64,000 nucleotides of DNA from Stichopus chloronotus (GCA_021234535.1 CM037848.1:10831944-10895943), one strand, 5' to 3'; positions 13,610 through 27,110 are shown, counted from the stretch's first letter. The notes: a model not told the origin generated them from the sequence alone. Program-made: numbers and translations.

Positions 13610-13954
13610 GCGGCAATCAGATAGATTAAGCTTTGAATGTCTTGGCTGAAGATAAACATTGACATAATTTCCCTGAGGAGACGTTATCATTACGTCATTA
13701 TACTATATCCACATACGCAATGTGTCGCTTTTGGAGTGAAATGTAATACGAGATGAAATTTTCCTTTCACTTATAAAGCTGCAATTCGACTTTCCAGTGC
13801 GTTAGAACATCAACAATAATTTAAATGTGATTGGTCAAATAACTTCCGGTATGCTAGTTAAAGCTATGAGTTGGTCAGCGATAATCAAATTCCAAGGAAC
13901 ATGTCATAACCACTACAAAATAACATTGTTTAAGTCCCTTTTTTTTTTTTGCAT

Positions 13955-14200
13955 AGATGAATGTTCATATCCATTCCCAATTGGTCTGTTTGATTTCAAG
14001 TAACGGTGGTTGACTGCTATGTTTTCTTGGAGTCTGAATTTTGTAGGGCCAACAAGCATGTCGAGACAATTATGGTAACAAATATCTGAAAGGTAAGCGC
14101 TCAGTTCTCTTTCACGTTTTGTGACAGGTGATCTTGTACCCTACTTTCTCTTCCCTGAAACACTACGAATAACAAACTTATATTCCAGCTTTAAATGTTC
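13955..14200 (+). repeat. Dispersed repeat, family C, copy 1
   Basis: About 245 bp shared with 46785-47080 on the same strand. Landmarks are TCATATCCATTCCCA, CTGTTTGATTTCAAGTAACG, TTTTCTTGGAG, GACAGGTGATCTT and TATTCCAGCTTTAA. Divergence is moderate with small indels. No coding frame or terminal repeat is evident. Confidence 0.8.
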
Positions 14201-17200
14201 CCAAACCTACTCAAAGAAAAAATGTATTATCAAAAAACATATTGCTTTGTTGGCATAAGCTGGTTATTCACAAACGATAAATGTGTACAATTGAATGACA
14301 TTGCAACTGAATTAATTCCTTGCGGGTAAATCAAGTTATATTGGAGTTTGGTTATGGGCACACACCACAGAACCAATTCACCCCCGGACACATACATATC
14401 ATTTACACGAGATATCTTACTTTGCTCGTAGGAAGTGCAACCATGGAACGAAAATATGATTATTCATTATATATACACAAAAGGGGAAATCGTGCTTATT
14501 AGAAGTTTGTGAGAAGTGAGGAAGCGCCTCGTTTACACCAGAGCGCCTGTGGGGTTTGTTTGTACTATCAGGTTGAAGTGAGACGGTTGCAATGGAAGAA
14601 AAGAAGGAGAATTGAGGTGGTTAGCATGAATTGCAGAGGAACCTGGACACTGTTCAAAATAATGTAAATATATATTTTATGGTATAACAGCGTGATTCGG
14701 GGGCTTTGATTGTAGTATGAAGGCTATAGAGACATAGAACAACAATCACAAAGTACGTCAGTTTCTTGGTTACATCTTAAAGTATAACTTTAAGTTTTAT
14801 CAGCTCTTCAGGAATCATTCAATTGACAGATATAGGTCTTCTCATTATACTCCCTTTTTTCAATTGCTCGATAAAAAAAATAATATACTTGCACAAGCTC
14901 AGGTTGGTGACCTTTGCCCAATTAACACCATACTTTATATTATCTTGCGCACTAAAGTGTATGGCCAGTTAGATAACTTATAGGGTTATGAAACGCACCT
15001 CAAAGTACCGCCAATCAGCTCAGTGCTTTGGGCAGTGAGGCCAAGCAATTCTAGTCTCGAATGAAACCCTTGTCCATTATTAAGAAAGAAATTGTATAGC
15101 GAACTACCACATCGCAAACCAAATCCTGTTGGATGGTCTACCTGTATACACCTGATCGGAATGGGAACTTTAAAAAAAATCCTCCAGTAAGGGATAGATA
15201 CATCTTAACTTTTCCTCCTTCATTCAACACTCTTTTTAGGTGGTTGCATAAAGTTTCACCGTAGTCTGATCCTTAAGCCTGACTTGCCATGTTTTTTAAA
15301 TGTCTTTTTATATCCAAAACTCAGAAAAGTTTCATAAATGCGGCTTAAAAATAAATGCAATTTCTGGACGATAATGCTTACATTTTTACATTGATAAAGA
15401 AATTTCGAACAAAGTCGAGCTGCTTCAGGATCGCTCCTAGAATAGAAACAGATAAGAAGTACATAAAAGGCAACTTATCTAGCCTACAACACTGTGGACA
15501 GTGAGCTAGCATACTTTAAACGGTCCTCTTTTGACGTAGTAGTGTGACTGAAAGAGTGGATGTGAAATGACGCCACAAACGCAAATCAGGGATTTGTAGT
15601 TGTATTTTTTTTTTTTTTTTTTGTAAAGTTTACAATGAATATGACTTTGGAAATTAATCTGCGTGAGATATCGCTTTACCACAAAAAATAATGCAATAAA
15701 TGTAAAATTTCAAAGTGTTCACAATCCTGCTGTAATATAATTTTACTTAATTTCAGTAACCCTTAAATTAACTTGCTCAAAACATCTAGGATATAATAAG
15801 TTGGCTCTGATTATAGCCTTCAGTATACTGGTCTAATCCAAGGCTGTTGTAATAGAGGCCCATGTTGTTGAGAATCATCTCGAATTACTTTTGAGTAATA
15901 GCTCATGCATGAAAAGGTTCTTAATATGACGTCATAAGCTGCTTTGTAGAAAACAAGAGTTTTTTTTTTCGAAGGAGAGAGCTTCCAATTTTGATTGCGT
16001 AATATTAGATGACGTAAAAAAAGACACCAAAAGCAGTTTCGATGTCAATTTGTCCGAATATTTAGGAAAAGCAGCCTTTTAGGCCCTTTTTGTCTACAAA
16101 TCATGACCTCTTTCAGTCTGTTGGGAGACTTACAGCTAGTGCAATGCACGGGTCATACATTGAGCAGTATAATAGTTACTGAGCAAGACAAAGCATTTCA
16201 CAATAAGTAAAAATTGTTTTTAAGGATAGGCCTACTATGCCGCAACCGGTATTGCTACATGGAAAAGCCAACAGGGCCTTTAAAACTTAAATCAGACAAA
16301 GATTTTAGTTCAAAATAGTATATGAGCTCTTCAAATGGTATTTCGGTCATTTATATTGATAGAACAATTATTCATATCAACAACGTAATTAGCAGAAATG
16401 AACTGTTATCAACAGAGACTATTTGGTCAGTGGGTGAAAAACTAGGAAAAGTCATATACCAAATGTCCCCATCAAATCCACAAGTATCTTCATCATCAAA
16501 TGTTTAGAACTCGTTCCAACCACATCCGCCTTCGGAGGAACATGCAAACAAAAGATTTTAAAAAAAGCAATTTGCAGCCTCTGTAAAGTCAGCTAGTTTT
16601 CCTTTTGTATTTTGCTTTTGGGTGTTTAAATCGACAAATTTACGTCAGTGGCTGCGATTATACAAATTGTGGTGACTGCAAAATACCTTTCCTAAAGACA
16701 CTTCATATGATTTAGTCTATCGAATTCCTATTTGAAAGCAGCTGTGAAGTAAAAAAAAAAAGTCACACCTTTCTGTCTTGCAAGCTTGGAAGCTATAATT
16801 TCCGTTACAAGTCGAGATAAACTCCAGCCCATGTCATGAATTTTTGTTTTTTTGAAAAAATTTTTTTGAAAATTTGTTAAATCCTGACCGTGGGATCCTC
16901 TGTATCGGCTTGGGTTTTGATTGCTTTAGAATTTCCTCTTTGCACACGTTTATGGTCCATTCCGTTAATTAATTTAATATTGATAAAAGCATAGGAACGG
17001 CATACTCTTCAAGTCCTGTGAATGATTATATAATAACAAGAGTTTTTTGTGGGGGGCCCCATTCCCAAGGGTATGGAAAAAACTAGGCCACTTGTCACGG
17101 ATTCCGCGCAATTGGGATTCACAGGTAACTCTGGATGTGCAATGCTCGGTATCTGGAACCTGACATGCACACTTGTATCCAAATCACATTTTTCGGATAT

Positions 17201-17388
17201 TTGTATACCTTCCTGTTTTTGATATTGCTTCCACCTTTGTTGCTTCAAGGTCAAAGTCATTCAAAAGTTGATGCGTTGACGCCAGACGGTCTCTGAAAAT
17301 GATCAGTAATTCTCTGATATTTCTGTTTAAGGAACACTGAAACATCCACATCTTTATCCCTACCACGGAGCAGTGGCGTCTTTAAAGT
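14201..17388. other. Intergenic or intronic, no gene seen
   Basis: AT-rich, with long T-runs near 15606 and 15960 and one CRE palindrome (15927). No coding signal. Confidence 0.55.
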
Positions 17389-17406
17389 GGGGGGGGGGGG
17401 GAACCA

Positions 17407-17530
17407 GCACCTCCCCTCCTCCACCAACACCACCTCCCCTCCTCCACCAACACCACCTCCCCTCCTCCACCAACACCACCTCCCCTCCTCCACCAACACC
17501 ACCTCCCCTCCTCCACCAACACCACCTCCT
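17407..17530. repeat. 23-bp minisatellite, about 5.3 copies
   Basis: A pyrimidine-rich unit, CTCCCCTCCTCCACCAACAC plus CAC, repeats every 23 bp almost without change. Strong strand asymmetry (C/T with A, no G) makes it able to form triplex-like structures; the opposite strand is G-rich. Predicted proteins across it are repeat artefacts. Confidence 0.97.
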
Positions 17531-18520
17531 AAGCCAGTCGGCGGAAAACCGGTTGGTCGTGAGATTTAAGGGTAAGGGGAAAAGAAAAAGACTGAAGACT
17601 CTCAACATGAGATGAGACAGGGGATGAGGGTAGGGAGCACTCCCCCCTCCTACCCTTTGCGGATGCTCCCCAGTAGGGGAGTCTTAGTCGATACGATACA
17701 ATGCAGTCCTGTTTTCGCCCTCCACTGGAATTTTTTGTAGTGAGAACCAAACATTTTCCCCGCGCTAAGCGCGATGCAACTCACAGTCCCTCGAGGTTCT
17801 TCTGTAGTTCCATCCCACATTACTAGACAGCACAGGCACTGGCCACCTTACCAAGTAACATGAAAGCAGAATACGCAGATTATGTAGGCCTGTAGGTAAT
17901 TTCATCCAATGTTACAAAGCCTAGTTGTTGCTGTTCTCTCACGTGTTGGCTATGCGGTAAGTCTATAGTGACTGGAGGAGAGAAGTACAGCTTACGTAGT
18001 GTGCCCAATAGGATCCATATATATTTCCTGAGAAGGGAGAGTACTTCAAGGGTCCCAATCACTTCCTTGATTCAGATGTATAAGTTACCCCCCCCCCCCC
18101 CTCGAATACACGAGTTTTTTTTTTAAAGGGGCACGGCGTGATGGTTAAATTGTTCCACTTAAACACAAATTTGAACTACGGTATCCGAAAGTGTTGGTGA
18201 CCCTCATGCATTGTTTTTTTTTTTCGCTTTTAATTTTTCACTTTTTTTCTTCTATGGTTGTCATTACCATTAAGTCATTCACCGTTCAATCACTTATTAA
18301 CACTATGTACCTCAACTGCTATTTGACATATTCTGTGTCAGGAATAGTACGGTAGTGTATTGTATTGAAAACCAATTTTGTAAACCATTACAGCTGATTT
18401 GAAACCTTGCAATGGTCCAGTGTGTAGGGAAATGTACCAAAAGAGTGATTGTGTCGAACCCCACGTCGGAACCACTCGACCGGAATCAAGCCTTTTCTTT
18501 TTCGAAATCCTGTGATTACG

Positions 18521-18538
18521 TATAAAAGCATGACGTCA
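18521..18538. promoter_or_regulatory. TATA-like and CRE words
   Basis: TATAAAAG (18521-18528) is followed by the CRE palindrome TGACGTCA (18531-18538) and then ATAGCAACC. The order, with CRE downstream of TATA on the plus strand, is not typical, and no gene is recognised here. An RFX/X-box-like word (12 of 14 matches to GTTRCCATGGYAAC) lies at 18938-18951. Confidence 0.2.
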
Positions 18539-19449
18539 CATAGCAACCGGTAGCGAAACGTCAGGCAGTCGATTGCTCTTAGTTTGGATAAGAGCCTTTT
18601 TCCCCATATATTTTGTATATTGTATTCCACTCAATTGTTTCCAGATAAACAACACTCGATAACCTATTACATATTTTGTTGATACGAATTGCTGCCGCCA
18701 AACGAGTTCGATACGCTGCATGTGTATAGGATGACTGCCAAAAGTACCCATTCTGTGGCCCCCGACGGCACCGGAAATGGCAAATACTTTGTTAAAATTC
18801 GACGAATTTGCATTATCATCCCGGACTTTGCAAAAAAAAAAAAATTGTGCCCCACGAAGATAGGAAATTTCACCGGCACTTCTATCCGATATTGTGTAAT
18901 TATGCCAAGAATTAACTGTCAATCATAGCAACGGATCATTGTCATGGCAACGTATAGGTGATTACCCTAAATAGTTGTGAAAATACGGGCAGCATTGATG
19001 TTTCTGTCACTCAACATCAATGACTACATGTTACATAGTGGTCGTATGGTATTTCCACAGTGAAATTTGGAACTGCTGCGGGGGAGGGGGGAGGGGCAGA
19101 GAACTTCGCTGTTGATTCGCATGTGAATTTTGCGTTCTCCAATGAGGACTTGACTTTTTCCTTACTATTTACTTTGAACCGGAAAATCAATGAGCAAAAA
19201 AAAAAAAAACAGTTTAATACGTCACCGGATTCACACCAACCACTCGTAAATCAGGAATACTAAGAGTAACACTGCAATATATATCTCCAATTTGATTGCT
19301 GCTGAGTATTAAGCGACTCGGCTGAGGAGCAGTGTTTTTTTTTTTTTCTTTTTCAGGCGGCAACGCACGGGTGAAAGGGACCCTGCCCTACAGAGCCCGA
19401 GAAAACCATTTCCCCCGATGTAGGGAGAAGAACTTTTATCCAAAAACTG

Positions 19450-19473
19450 ATGATGGCGATCCGCTTAGATAGT
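19450..19473 (-). repeat. Family D end motif, copy 1
   Basis: The minus strand reads ACTATCTAAGCGGATC followed by GCCATCATCAG, then TTTTTGGATAA. The same sequence opens segments at 28533, 33745 and 42809. Confidence 0.6.
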
Positions 19474-21089
19474 CTTTTTCACAATTTTAGCTATCATTAA
19501 GTGATTATGAGCCCCACCTGAGCTCCCCAACCGGATGCATATATATTCCCCCACCGGTTGTATGAATGTCCGCTCCCCTGTCTTTGCTGCAGTGTATACC
19601 ACACACGCATCCATGAATTCGAAGCAGATTATTTTGAGAAGGACCGTTATGCGACCATTGAACACTGTAGAGAACATGTATATATTAAGTCGATACTTCA
19701 CTGTGTCTGCATTTGTAATGGATGACTACCTGTACAATCTCCTTGCTTTCTTGGTCTAGTTTCTCAACCTGTTCGTTCTATCTCATGATTTGCAAACTAA
19801 TTTATCTGAAAGTGAAAATGTGATCAAACTCAATGAATACTGAATGAATACTCAACAAAAAAAAAAAACATGTCACGTTAACTTAGTACCGTCAGTATGT
19901 TGAGAATAGTACCATCGTATCGTATCTTAACTGACATTTGTGGATGAAATCAAATACTGTAGTTACCGTCGTTTAAGCTGTGATGGAAAGAATAATTGAA
20001 AGTAACTACGTCACAGGAAAATAAATGAACGAAATTAAGTCACAAGAGTTAAGCATTATTTCAGATAGACTATGGTACAGCTAGGGGATATACGTAAGAT
20101 GGTTCCGCTGGGAACGTCTCCGAAATTATACTTGCCAACTTTGGGATCCATGCAGCAAAAGACGGTTACCGACTCGGGTTCACCCTATAGACTCTGCAGA
20201 GCCTGCTTGGGTAATCTTGGTTTCGCCGACTCCTCCAAAGGAATATCCATATATTTGTACTGCTCTTCCGGAAGAGTGTTTCCTCCCCCTCCCCCCCCCC
20301 CATTGATCGCTGCGGACGGAGATCACAGGGGAACGCGATTACTAGATGTAGTACATATCCTCTGTTGGGTTTAAGTAGGCTACAGCTCAAATTGAGAGGA
20401 AGGTATCAAAGGAGGGGAATTCATTCGCCGAGAAAGACTTTGCAAAGTCCAGGTTCACCCTTGTTTCGCCAAGTCTGAGACACATCATGCATTTTCTATG
20501 TGAAGGTTGATTGTATACACAAGAGACTAGGAAATGCGTATTGATGGTACAGGGGACGGTTTCAAGTAGTCTTAGTAACACGAGAGTAACACTATAGGCT
20601 TGATCGTCCATGATGGCTGCTATAAGTGAACGACGGATAATTCGTAGAATGTTATAACACTATATTGAACCTACTCCTCGGGACTGGCGATTTTTCTCAC
20701 TTGAGTAGTTATATAAACGCAACATGTAATATGGTACTTCAAACAAAGCCTGAACGTTTATGAACAGTACATAGCATAACAAGCAATGCCAACTGGACAA
20801 TTGAGCCTTTCCATCTTAGGTGATACTCACCTTTTATTTTGGGAAGTATTAATTTTAGTCTTTCATTACTTTGGGAATCTTTGCCGATATATTTCATTTT
20901 ACATTTTTCATTAAGAAAATGACGTCATAAACGCTATATGTAACTTCCTTAAAATGTTGTCTCGGTGAAAACGAATATTTACAAATTTAAGCCACGTTTA
21001 TGTTTGTGTTTGAGTTTATGCATCGACTGACTTACTGCTGCGTTTCTTTAGTTGTTCACGTGACTTCACATTGCTTTTCAATTTGACAC

Positions 21090-21235
21090 AAGGGTCGTTA
21101 CTGCCCATGCGCAGAGGGTGTGTTATCGATACGCAGGCGCGACGCGACCTTATTTACAATTGTTGTAGACTGGACGCCTGGCCGTCAGAACGGAGAGACA
21201 AGTGTGCAGTGACGTCGGTGAAAAACCTTATAACG
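21090..21235. promoter_or_regulatory. CpG-rich patch with NRF-1-like and half-CRE words
   Basis: About 145 bp richer in CG than its surroundings. It contains CCCATGCGCAGAG (similar to the NRF-1 site), GGCGCGACGCGACC and GTGACGTCGGTG. Such patches are common at animal promoters, but no exon is recognised beside it. It lies about 170 bp upstream of the left inverted-repeat arm. Confidence 0.2.
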
Positions 21236-21406
21236 GTGTGTTAAATCAGAGAAATGTCACCTTTTTTTTTTTAAAGAAGAATCACATTTGAACGAAAGAC
21301 GTTCTTGATATTTAACATAGCCTATCGTATCTTACGCAAATAAGAACCATCTGGCTAAAGATATATCAATACCTAAAATCAGGAAAAAGATGAATTTGTA
21401 AAGCAA

Positions 21407-21535
21407 CCGATGTTGCAGTATCATTTTTACGACCCATTTTGTAACAACTGACCAAAATTTAACAACTTGGTCCAAAATGTGACAACGTTTGCCCAAAATG
21501 TAATAATTATGAAACTTGGCCCAAAATGTATGATG
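21407..21535 (+). repeat. Left arm of inverted repeat flanking the LINE
   Basis: This arm consists of imperfect ~20-24 bp units built on CCAAAATGTAACAACTT. Its sequence ATTTTGTAACAACTGACCAA and what follows reappear reverse-complemented at 23153-23240. The two arms match over roughly 85-100 bp, by eye above 80%. They lie directly outside the LINE-derived interior. Confidence 0.75.
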
Positions 21536-21589
21536 AGATCTGAGGAATGACAGATGTGCTTGAAATATGATGAAAAGAAAATTTGTTGG

Positions 21590-23130
21590 TTCTGCAAGAT
21601 GCGTCACTGTTTGTTTATGTTTCTATCATTTATTCTATATGCCAACATTGTTACGAAATCATCATTAAATCATTACGAAATATTCTTTCGTATGTTTTAT
21701 AATATTATGACCACGACCAGTCGTTTCAATATTAAAAAAAAATTGGTGTACCCCTGCTATTCTTAATTCATGTAGCACCAAAAATAACCTCTACAGAAAG
21801 TATGAACGACACCGCTCTCTTGAAAACAAAAGAGATCATGACATATTCAGGAATAAACTCACTTCTGTTATACGTATTGTAAATTTATGCAATTTATTAA
21901 TCAAAGTGCCCGTGGTACAAGGAGGGAAATAAACCAGTTGATAGCCTATATGGAACTTCTTCCAGCGCCTCTTGTATAAATAAATTGAATTATACTGGTA
22001 TTTCTGTTACTACCATGACTGAAATCTCCAATATGTATAATAATTATTTTGCTACTACCGGTCCTGTATTATCATCTATTATACCACCGATTAACTTTCA
22101 GAACTTCTTGCCCAATCCGTATGCAAAATCCACGTTTTTTTTTTTTTTCATCGTACATTTGAACCTGAAGTCATTAAATGTATTTGGGATCTAAAAAAAA
22201 TTGTCAGTCAATCCAGGGCATGATGATATTCATTGTAGGGGTGTTAAAGCAGTTAGCCATATTATCGTTCGCCCTCCGATTTGTCACCTTAGTAACCTCT
22301 CGTTCAACAGAGTGGTATTGTTCCCGTTAATCTTAATATCACACGTGTCGTTCCTGTTTAACAAGTGCAGAGACAAAAAGTTGAAAGAAAACCGACAGAC
22401 CTATTTCTATCTTACCTGTCTTCTCCCAAAGTTTAAGAAAAATTATTCTATAATCGTCTGCTTCAATTTCTCTCACAACATGGTATTGTGTATGAGAATC
22501 AATGTGGCTTTCTTCCAATTGAATCCACATCCCATGCAATTATTAACTTCATCGATAATATTTTGAATTCTTTTAAGAAGCGAAAGCTCTCTTGTGGTAT
22601 TTTTTCTGGATCTCTCCGAAGCTTTAGACACTTTAGAATACAATATTCTGCTTTACAAAGTACGTCATTATGGAATTGAAGTTCTCCCACTCATGAGGTT
22701 AAAAAAAATTACCTATCTAACAGAAATCAATTTGTCCATATTTCTGATGCCAGTTTAAGAATGTGTCCTATATCCACAAGGTTGGATTCTGGGACCCTTT
22801 CTTTATCTTGTTTTCATTGATGATTTACACTTGGCTGGCAAAAAGCTGAAATTTACTCTGCATGCTGATGACACAAATATTTTCTTTGATAACACTTACC
22901 TACCTTTACTCATTAATAAACTTTATAATGAGATGGTCTATGTTAATAACTGGTTTTTATCTAATAATTTCTGTTTGAATGCATCAAATTCGACTGCCAT
23001 TTTGTTCCGTCCTAAACAAAAAGTAGCTGCCCTTGAGTTTGGTGGCATTGCCTTGGACAACAATTTATTCCGTTCTCTGAGTGTACCACTTTGCTTGGAA
23101 TCACTGTTGATAAAATTGCTCAAGGTGCAC
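21590..23130 (+). pseudogene. Decayed LINE (non-LTR retrotransposon), linker and RT domain
   Basis: Plus-strand frames, switching several times, resemble the middle and RT parts of an apurinic-endonuclease LINE (jockey/CR1-like; clade not resolved). In order: a linker with CTPAILNS and NNLYRKYERHRSLENK near 21740-21840; RNKLTSVIRI near 21850; ISNMYNNYFATTGP near 22030; a PGHDDI block near 22215; a block like the RT fingers near 22230-22440; ENQCGFLP...STSHAIINFIDNIL near 22491-22565; and the RT catalytic ADDTNIFF near 22870, followed by VNNWFLSNNFCLNAS. A typical element would also have an N-terminal endonuclease and gag-like ORF, which are absent. Frameshifts, stops and T-runs break the frame at several places, so it cannot encode an active enzyme. 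It is bracketed by inverted repeats, which is unusual for a LINE. Confidence 0.85.
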
Positions 23131-23152
23131 GTATTATCAATTATATATATAA

Positions 23153-23250
23153 GTTTCAATGTTGTTACATTTTGGGCAACAAGTTGTCAAATTTGCACCA
23201 AGTTTGTTACATTTTGGTCAGTTGTTACAAAATGAGTAGTAAAAATCATT
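23153..23250 (-). repeat. Right arm of inverted repeat flanking the LINE
   Basis: The reverse complement of 21407-21500. It starts within about 30 bp of the last LINE-like codons and contains TTGGTCAGTTGTTACAAAAT, the mirror of the left arm. The similarity fades beyond about 23250, which marks the outer edge. A terminal duplication at the outer ends was not evident. Confidence 0.75.
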
Positions 23251-26200
23251 CCATATGCCTACTTCAGACTTCAGAGATTAAATATTGTTCTGTTGTTGTG
23301 ATGAGCCCATGTCAGATGCATTGTGGGCCTACTAGTCCTAATAAAGAGATCTGCGAAAGCTACAAATTGATAGGTTTGTTATAGCCTACATTGCCAGGCC
23401 CCTTTACTGGAGGCACTGGTCTCTGGTTTCATATTTCCATCCAGGGTCTACCGAGCAGCCTAATCAATTTTTTCACAGAGTTCACTTTACCTTTGAACAA
23501 GAGGTTATTTTTGAAGTACACGGAACGTGCTAGCACGTTGCACTTCTCTGCCGGTGTTGCTTTTAGTCCATGCCTTCCCATTTCCACTTTGTACTTTTCA
23601 AAATTATTGAGTGGTATTTAAATGTTTTGACCATGTCTTTAGGCAATTTTAGTTGACATAATTTGTGGTTTTGCTAAATGACGATGGTGCACTTGTTGAA
23701 CTTTTTTTCTTTATAAGAAAAAAAAAATTCTTATCCGTTTATTTATTTCGTATAGGTCCTTTATTTCCCAGGATTGGCTTCGGTTCCCCTAATGATTATT
23801 ACACCAATAGAATGTGATTGTGTGGTTAGACTTGTTGTCATATGGAAGTATTATAAAACTGTACACACAGTAAAGATAAATCAACTCTGCTTCGGTATTC
23901 CCTGTGTTATGTTAACTTAAAGATGACGATAAATCCGCAATGGATCAGAAATATTGAGGAAGCAACAGAACGTTTGTTTGTTGACGGATTTACCTTGAAT
24001 AGATAACTGTGGAATTAAGAGGGGGAAAAGAAAATTAGAAACAGGAGATTTAAAATGCTCCCGGGAGTCGATTCGAAGAATGAAGTCGAATTGCACTATT
24101 CGCAGAGGATTGACGAAGTTAACAATCATCGAGAAAATGTGATTCAAACCGGTATATCAGAAATGGGCAATCGGTAGTCATTTGGTTTACGATGAAATGC
24201 TAGTAATTTAATTGTATATTTCTTTCTCTTTACTTCCTAAGATTCTTGGTGTTACCTTTTTTTCCGGTTTGCTAACTTTTAAATTTCAGATCCTTCTTTC
24301 ACTGCTGCACTCAATGTTTTAATCTTAACTGTTACAGTTTTAGGCTTTTTTATGATTATTTGTTTGCAATGTATTACACACTTTTTACGCATATTCTTAT
24401 ATGCTACTGTTCTATTGAGTGTTGTTGTGTATAATGTAATTACCACTGTAGACCTTACTTTGTTTACACTTTCTTATACGCTGTTGTTCGTATGTTTTAT
24501 CCCCAATGTTTTTTCTCTTTTGTTTTGTTTACATATTCTGATATGGTTCTGTTCTTTTGCTTTTGTTTTTTGCGTTTGCTACTGTTTTACCTATTTGGAC
24601 TACCATTTTACTTTGTTTACCTATTCTTGTATGCCATTAAGTACAGTTTTGTTTCATTTCATTTAGCAATTTCCAAGCGTTTACACTTTTACCAGCGCCT
24701 CTCTCTCTCTCTCATTTGTACTGCATGGCTTTGTTTAATCTGGGGCCTCTAGTACGATGACCCTTGGCTAATAGAGTGACCCCCCCTAAAAAAAGGAAGT
24801 TGAAATAACAAGTAATAATTACATTGTAAGGTGCAAACGATACTTCGAACGAAATGTCAAACGGCATTACCAAACCGGACTTACGAATAGTTCCATATGA
24901 GAAATTTGATGGCTGATTCGAAATTCAGGTCTGAACACTTTTCATTTAAAGGGGCTCACAGTTGAATTGTGTCGTGAAATCCACTATTTTTTTTTTCAAA
25001 CATATCAAGTTTTATTCGTATATTATTGAAAAATGCTTAAGCTAAGAGGTTTTAGAATGTAGCACCACACACAAGGGAACAACAATGAGTAAGTAACTGG
25101 CGATTCAAATTGACTTTGGCAAATTTGCAACCAGACACTTCTTCAGATTAGCACTATGTTGTGTGCAAACAGCCAGAACGAGCCAGGGTAAAAAATTCAA
25201 ATGTGTCGGCAGTTTTCATAAAGTGCTGGAATGTGAAATTTGACTATGCTTATTTTAAGCAATTAAAATGTGTCTGTACCCTTCAAACTCCTCACAAATC
25301 AACACAATATGCCGCTTTAAGGGAACGCAAAATCACCTTATAATGAAACATTGACAAACTACTCTAACTTCCCTATGGAAAAAAGTGTAACATTTGCAAC
25401 TGAATCATTGATAAATAGACTCTTACGCTTACTTAAATAGCTCCAACGCTTTTACTATAAGTCACCGAAAACATGAACTTTGCCAGTTGCTCTCAAGTTT
25501 GGGATGTAAAGTATCTCCACTACATTGATCTTTCGTGATAGACCTTTCTGTGAGGAGTGTTATCTCTCAGAAAACGTGTACTATCGATGTGATATCATGT
25601 TCATAACTACATGGGATGGAAACAAAGCAAAAAGTTTTTGAGGTAAATAACAGCAATTAAAATGCCCCGCCGTGCACCCCCTCTTTCCCCCGCCCTATCA
25701 TCATAAAGTACTGTAGCAGTGGATATGCCGTTTTAAACTACAATAAAATGCAGTGAGTGAGAAGAAGATGATAAAACCGTTACTTAAATAACTGTTTTGA
25801 CAAGGATCGACGATCTGCCATGCAGTCACTATACATTTAGGTGATGCCTTCACATGGTCAAGAATACTTCCATGCTTATCGAAACATTTTTGTGCTTCAA
25901 CAGTATTCTAGAATGCAGGACCATTTGATGGTGAATTGCTCATGTAGTGGTAGAAATGATCCCTTTGGTTCTCTCCCTCCACCTCTCTCTCCCTCTCGCT
26001 CTCTCTTCTTTCTGTATCATTGACTATACCTGATGCATATTCGTGATGCGTCGATTCTATTAAGAACTACCGGTGGGCTTTATGCTCTCCAGACATTGAC
26101 GGAGCCTGCGTTTGTTTTAAGAGGATTTTCAAAATCCTCTCCATTACCGTCCCAGGATGCATCGGTCTCCTGTTCTGTCTCTTCGTATCTTCTGGGGCAA

Positions 26201-27069
26201 TACGGGGTTTGTGATCAGTCAGCAAAAACGAGAAAGGGCTGGGAGGCACAGTTGCCATGTGAATATTAGTGGTAGATAGTGTCCTGATTGAATTCCAAAG
26301 TGTGAAAGCCGCAAACAAGATAACACCAGTTTGATAGAAACTTTATTTTACTCTGTCAACCAGAACCCCCTTCGCACCCACTCACGCTTTCTCTCACCTA
26401 TTTCTCCTCTCCTCCATCGCCCACAACCCCCCCCCCCCCCTTCCCGGTCCTCTGATAGTGGTAGGTGTACCTTTGTGAATATTTGACAGTTATAGTTGTA
26501 AGTTCATGTAGGACACAGTTCACACAAGTCACCGGCGCATGTACACGGGGCGAAGAAAAAATAAACACTTCTTACTAATCTTTGATGAAGAGCCAAGTCT
26601 TACGAAGAAATAACGGATGTCTCAACAACAACAAAAAAAACAGTTCACTTTCATCACAAAAACTGATGACGTCACACCTGTCATCTTCTACATACACTTC
26701 GAGGACGTTTTCAATTTTCCTTTCAAAGAATAAAATTTGTTCCCCAGGTTTCCTCAGATGGTACCACGTGGTCATGTTAAAATGAATGAACTTGTTACAT
26801 GGAAAGGGAAGCCATTCGGATGATTTCCCCGGGGTTGATTCGATTCTTTATCAACAAAACGAGCACCTGTAAAGAAGTTAACATGATTCACATTCGCTAC
26901 GCCTTCGCAAAATGTGACGGTATGTGGAATGAATTTCCGCACTGACGTTGGAAAACACATCAATAACTCGTAGTAAACCAGCAAAAGATATCACCGGTTT
27001 GAATTCTTCACCGAAACAAGAATTACTTCGTTCTTTGAGTTACGATTGAATTATCACATGGGATCATTT

Positions 27070-27110
27070 TGTGTGTGTGTGTGTGTGTGCGTGTGTGTGT
27101 GTGTGTGTGT
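27070..27110. repeat. (GT)n microsatellite
   Basis: A GT run of about 41 bp with one C interruption at 27090. Confidence 0.95.

Larger units (their letters stand above)
17531..21089. other. Intergenic or intronic, repeat debris
   Basis: C-runs at 18088 and 20291, a family D end at 19450, and CRE palindromes at 18531 and 20920. Overlapping open frames of up to 128 codons near 18.5-18.9 kb are on opposite strands and have no recognisable domain. Confidence 0.5.

Noticed and set aside
13266..13690. Three overlapping 102-116-codon frames with CYCYNT-like repeats
   Set aside because: They are translations of a 31-bp tandem repeat in three frames, not proteins.
15010..15070. Possible tRNA-derived segment with CAGCTCAGTGCT and TCTCGAATGA
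   Set aside because: Both boxes deviate and no stems pair; chance resemblance.
17257..17615. Pro/Thr- or Gly-rich frames on both strands
   Set aside because: They arise from the 23-bp minisatellite and adjoining G run.
24352..24752. Hydrophobic 86-104-codon frames resembling membrane proteins
   Set aside because: The region is simply T-rich; two frames look equally hydrophobic and no start context, splice or domain supports a gene.
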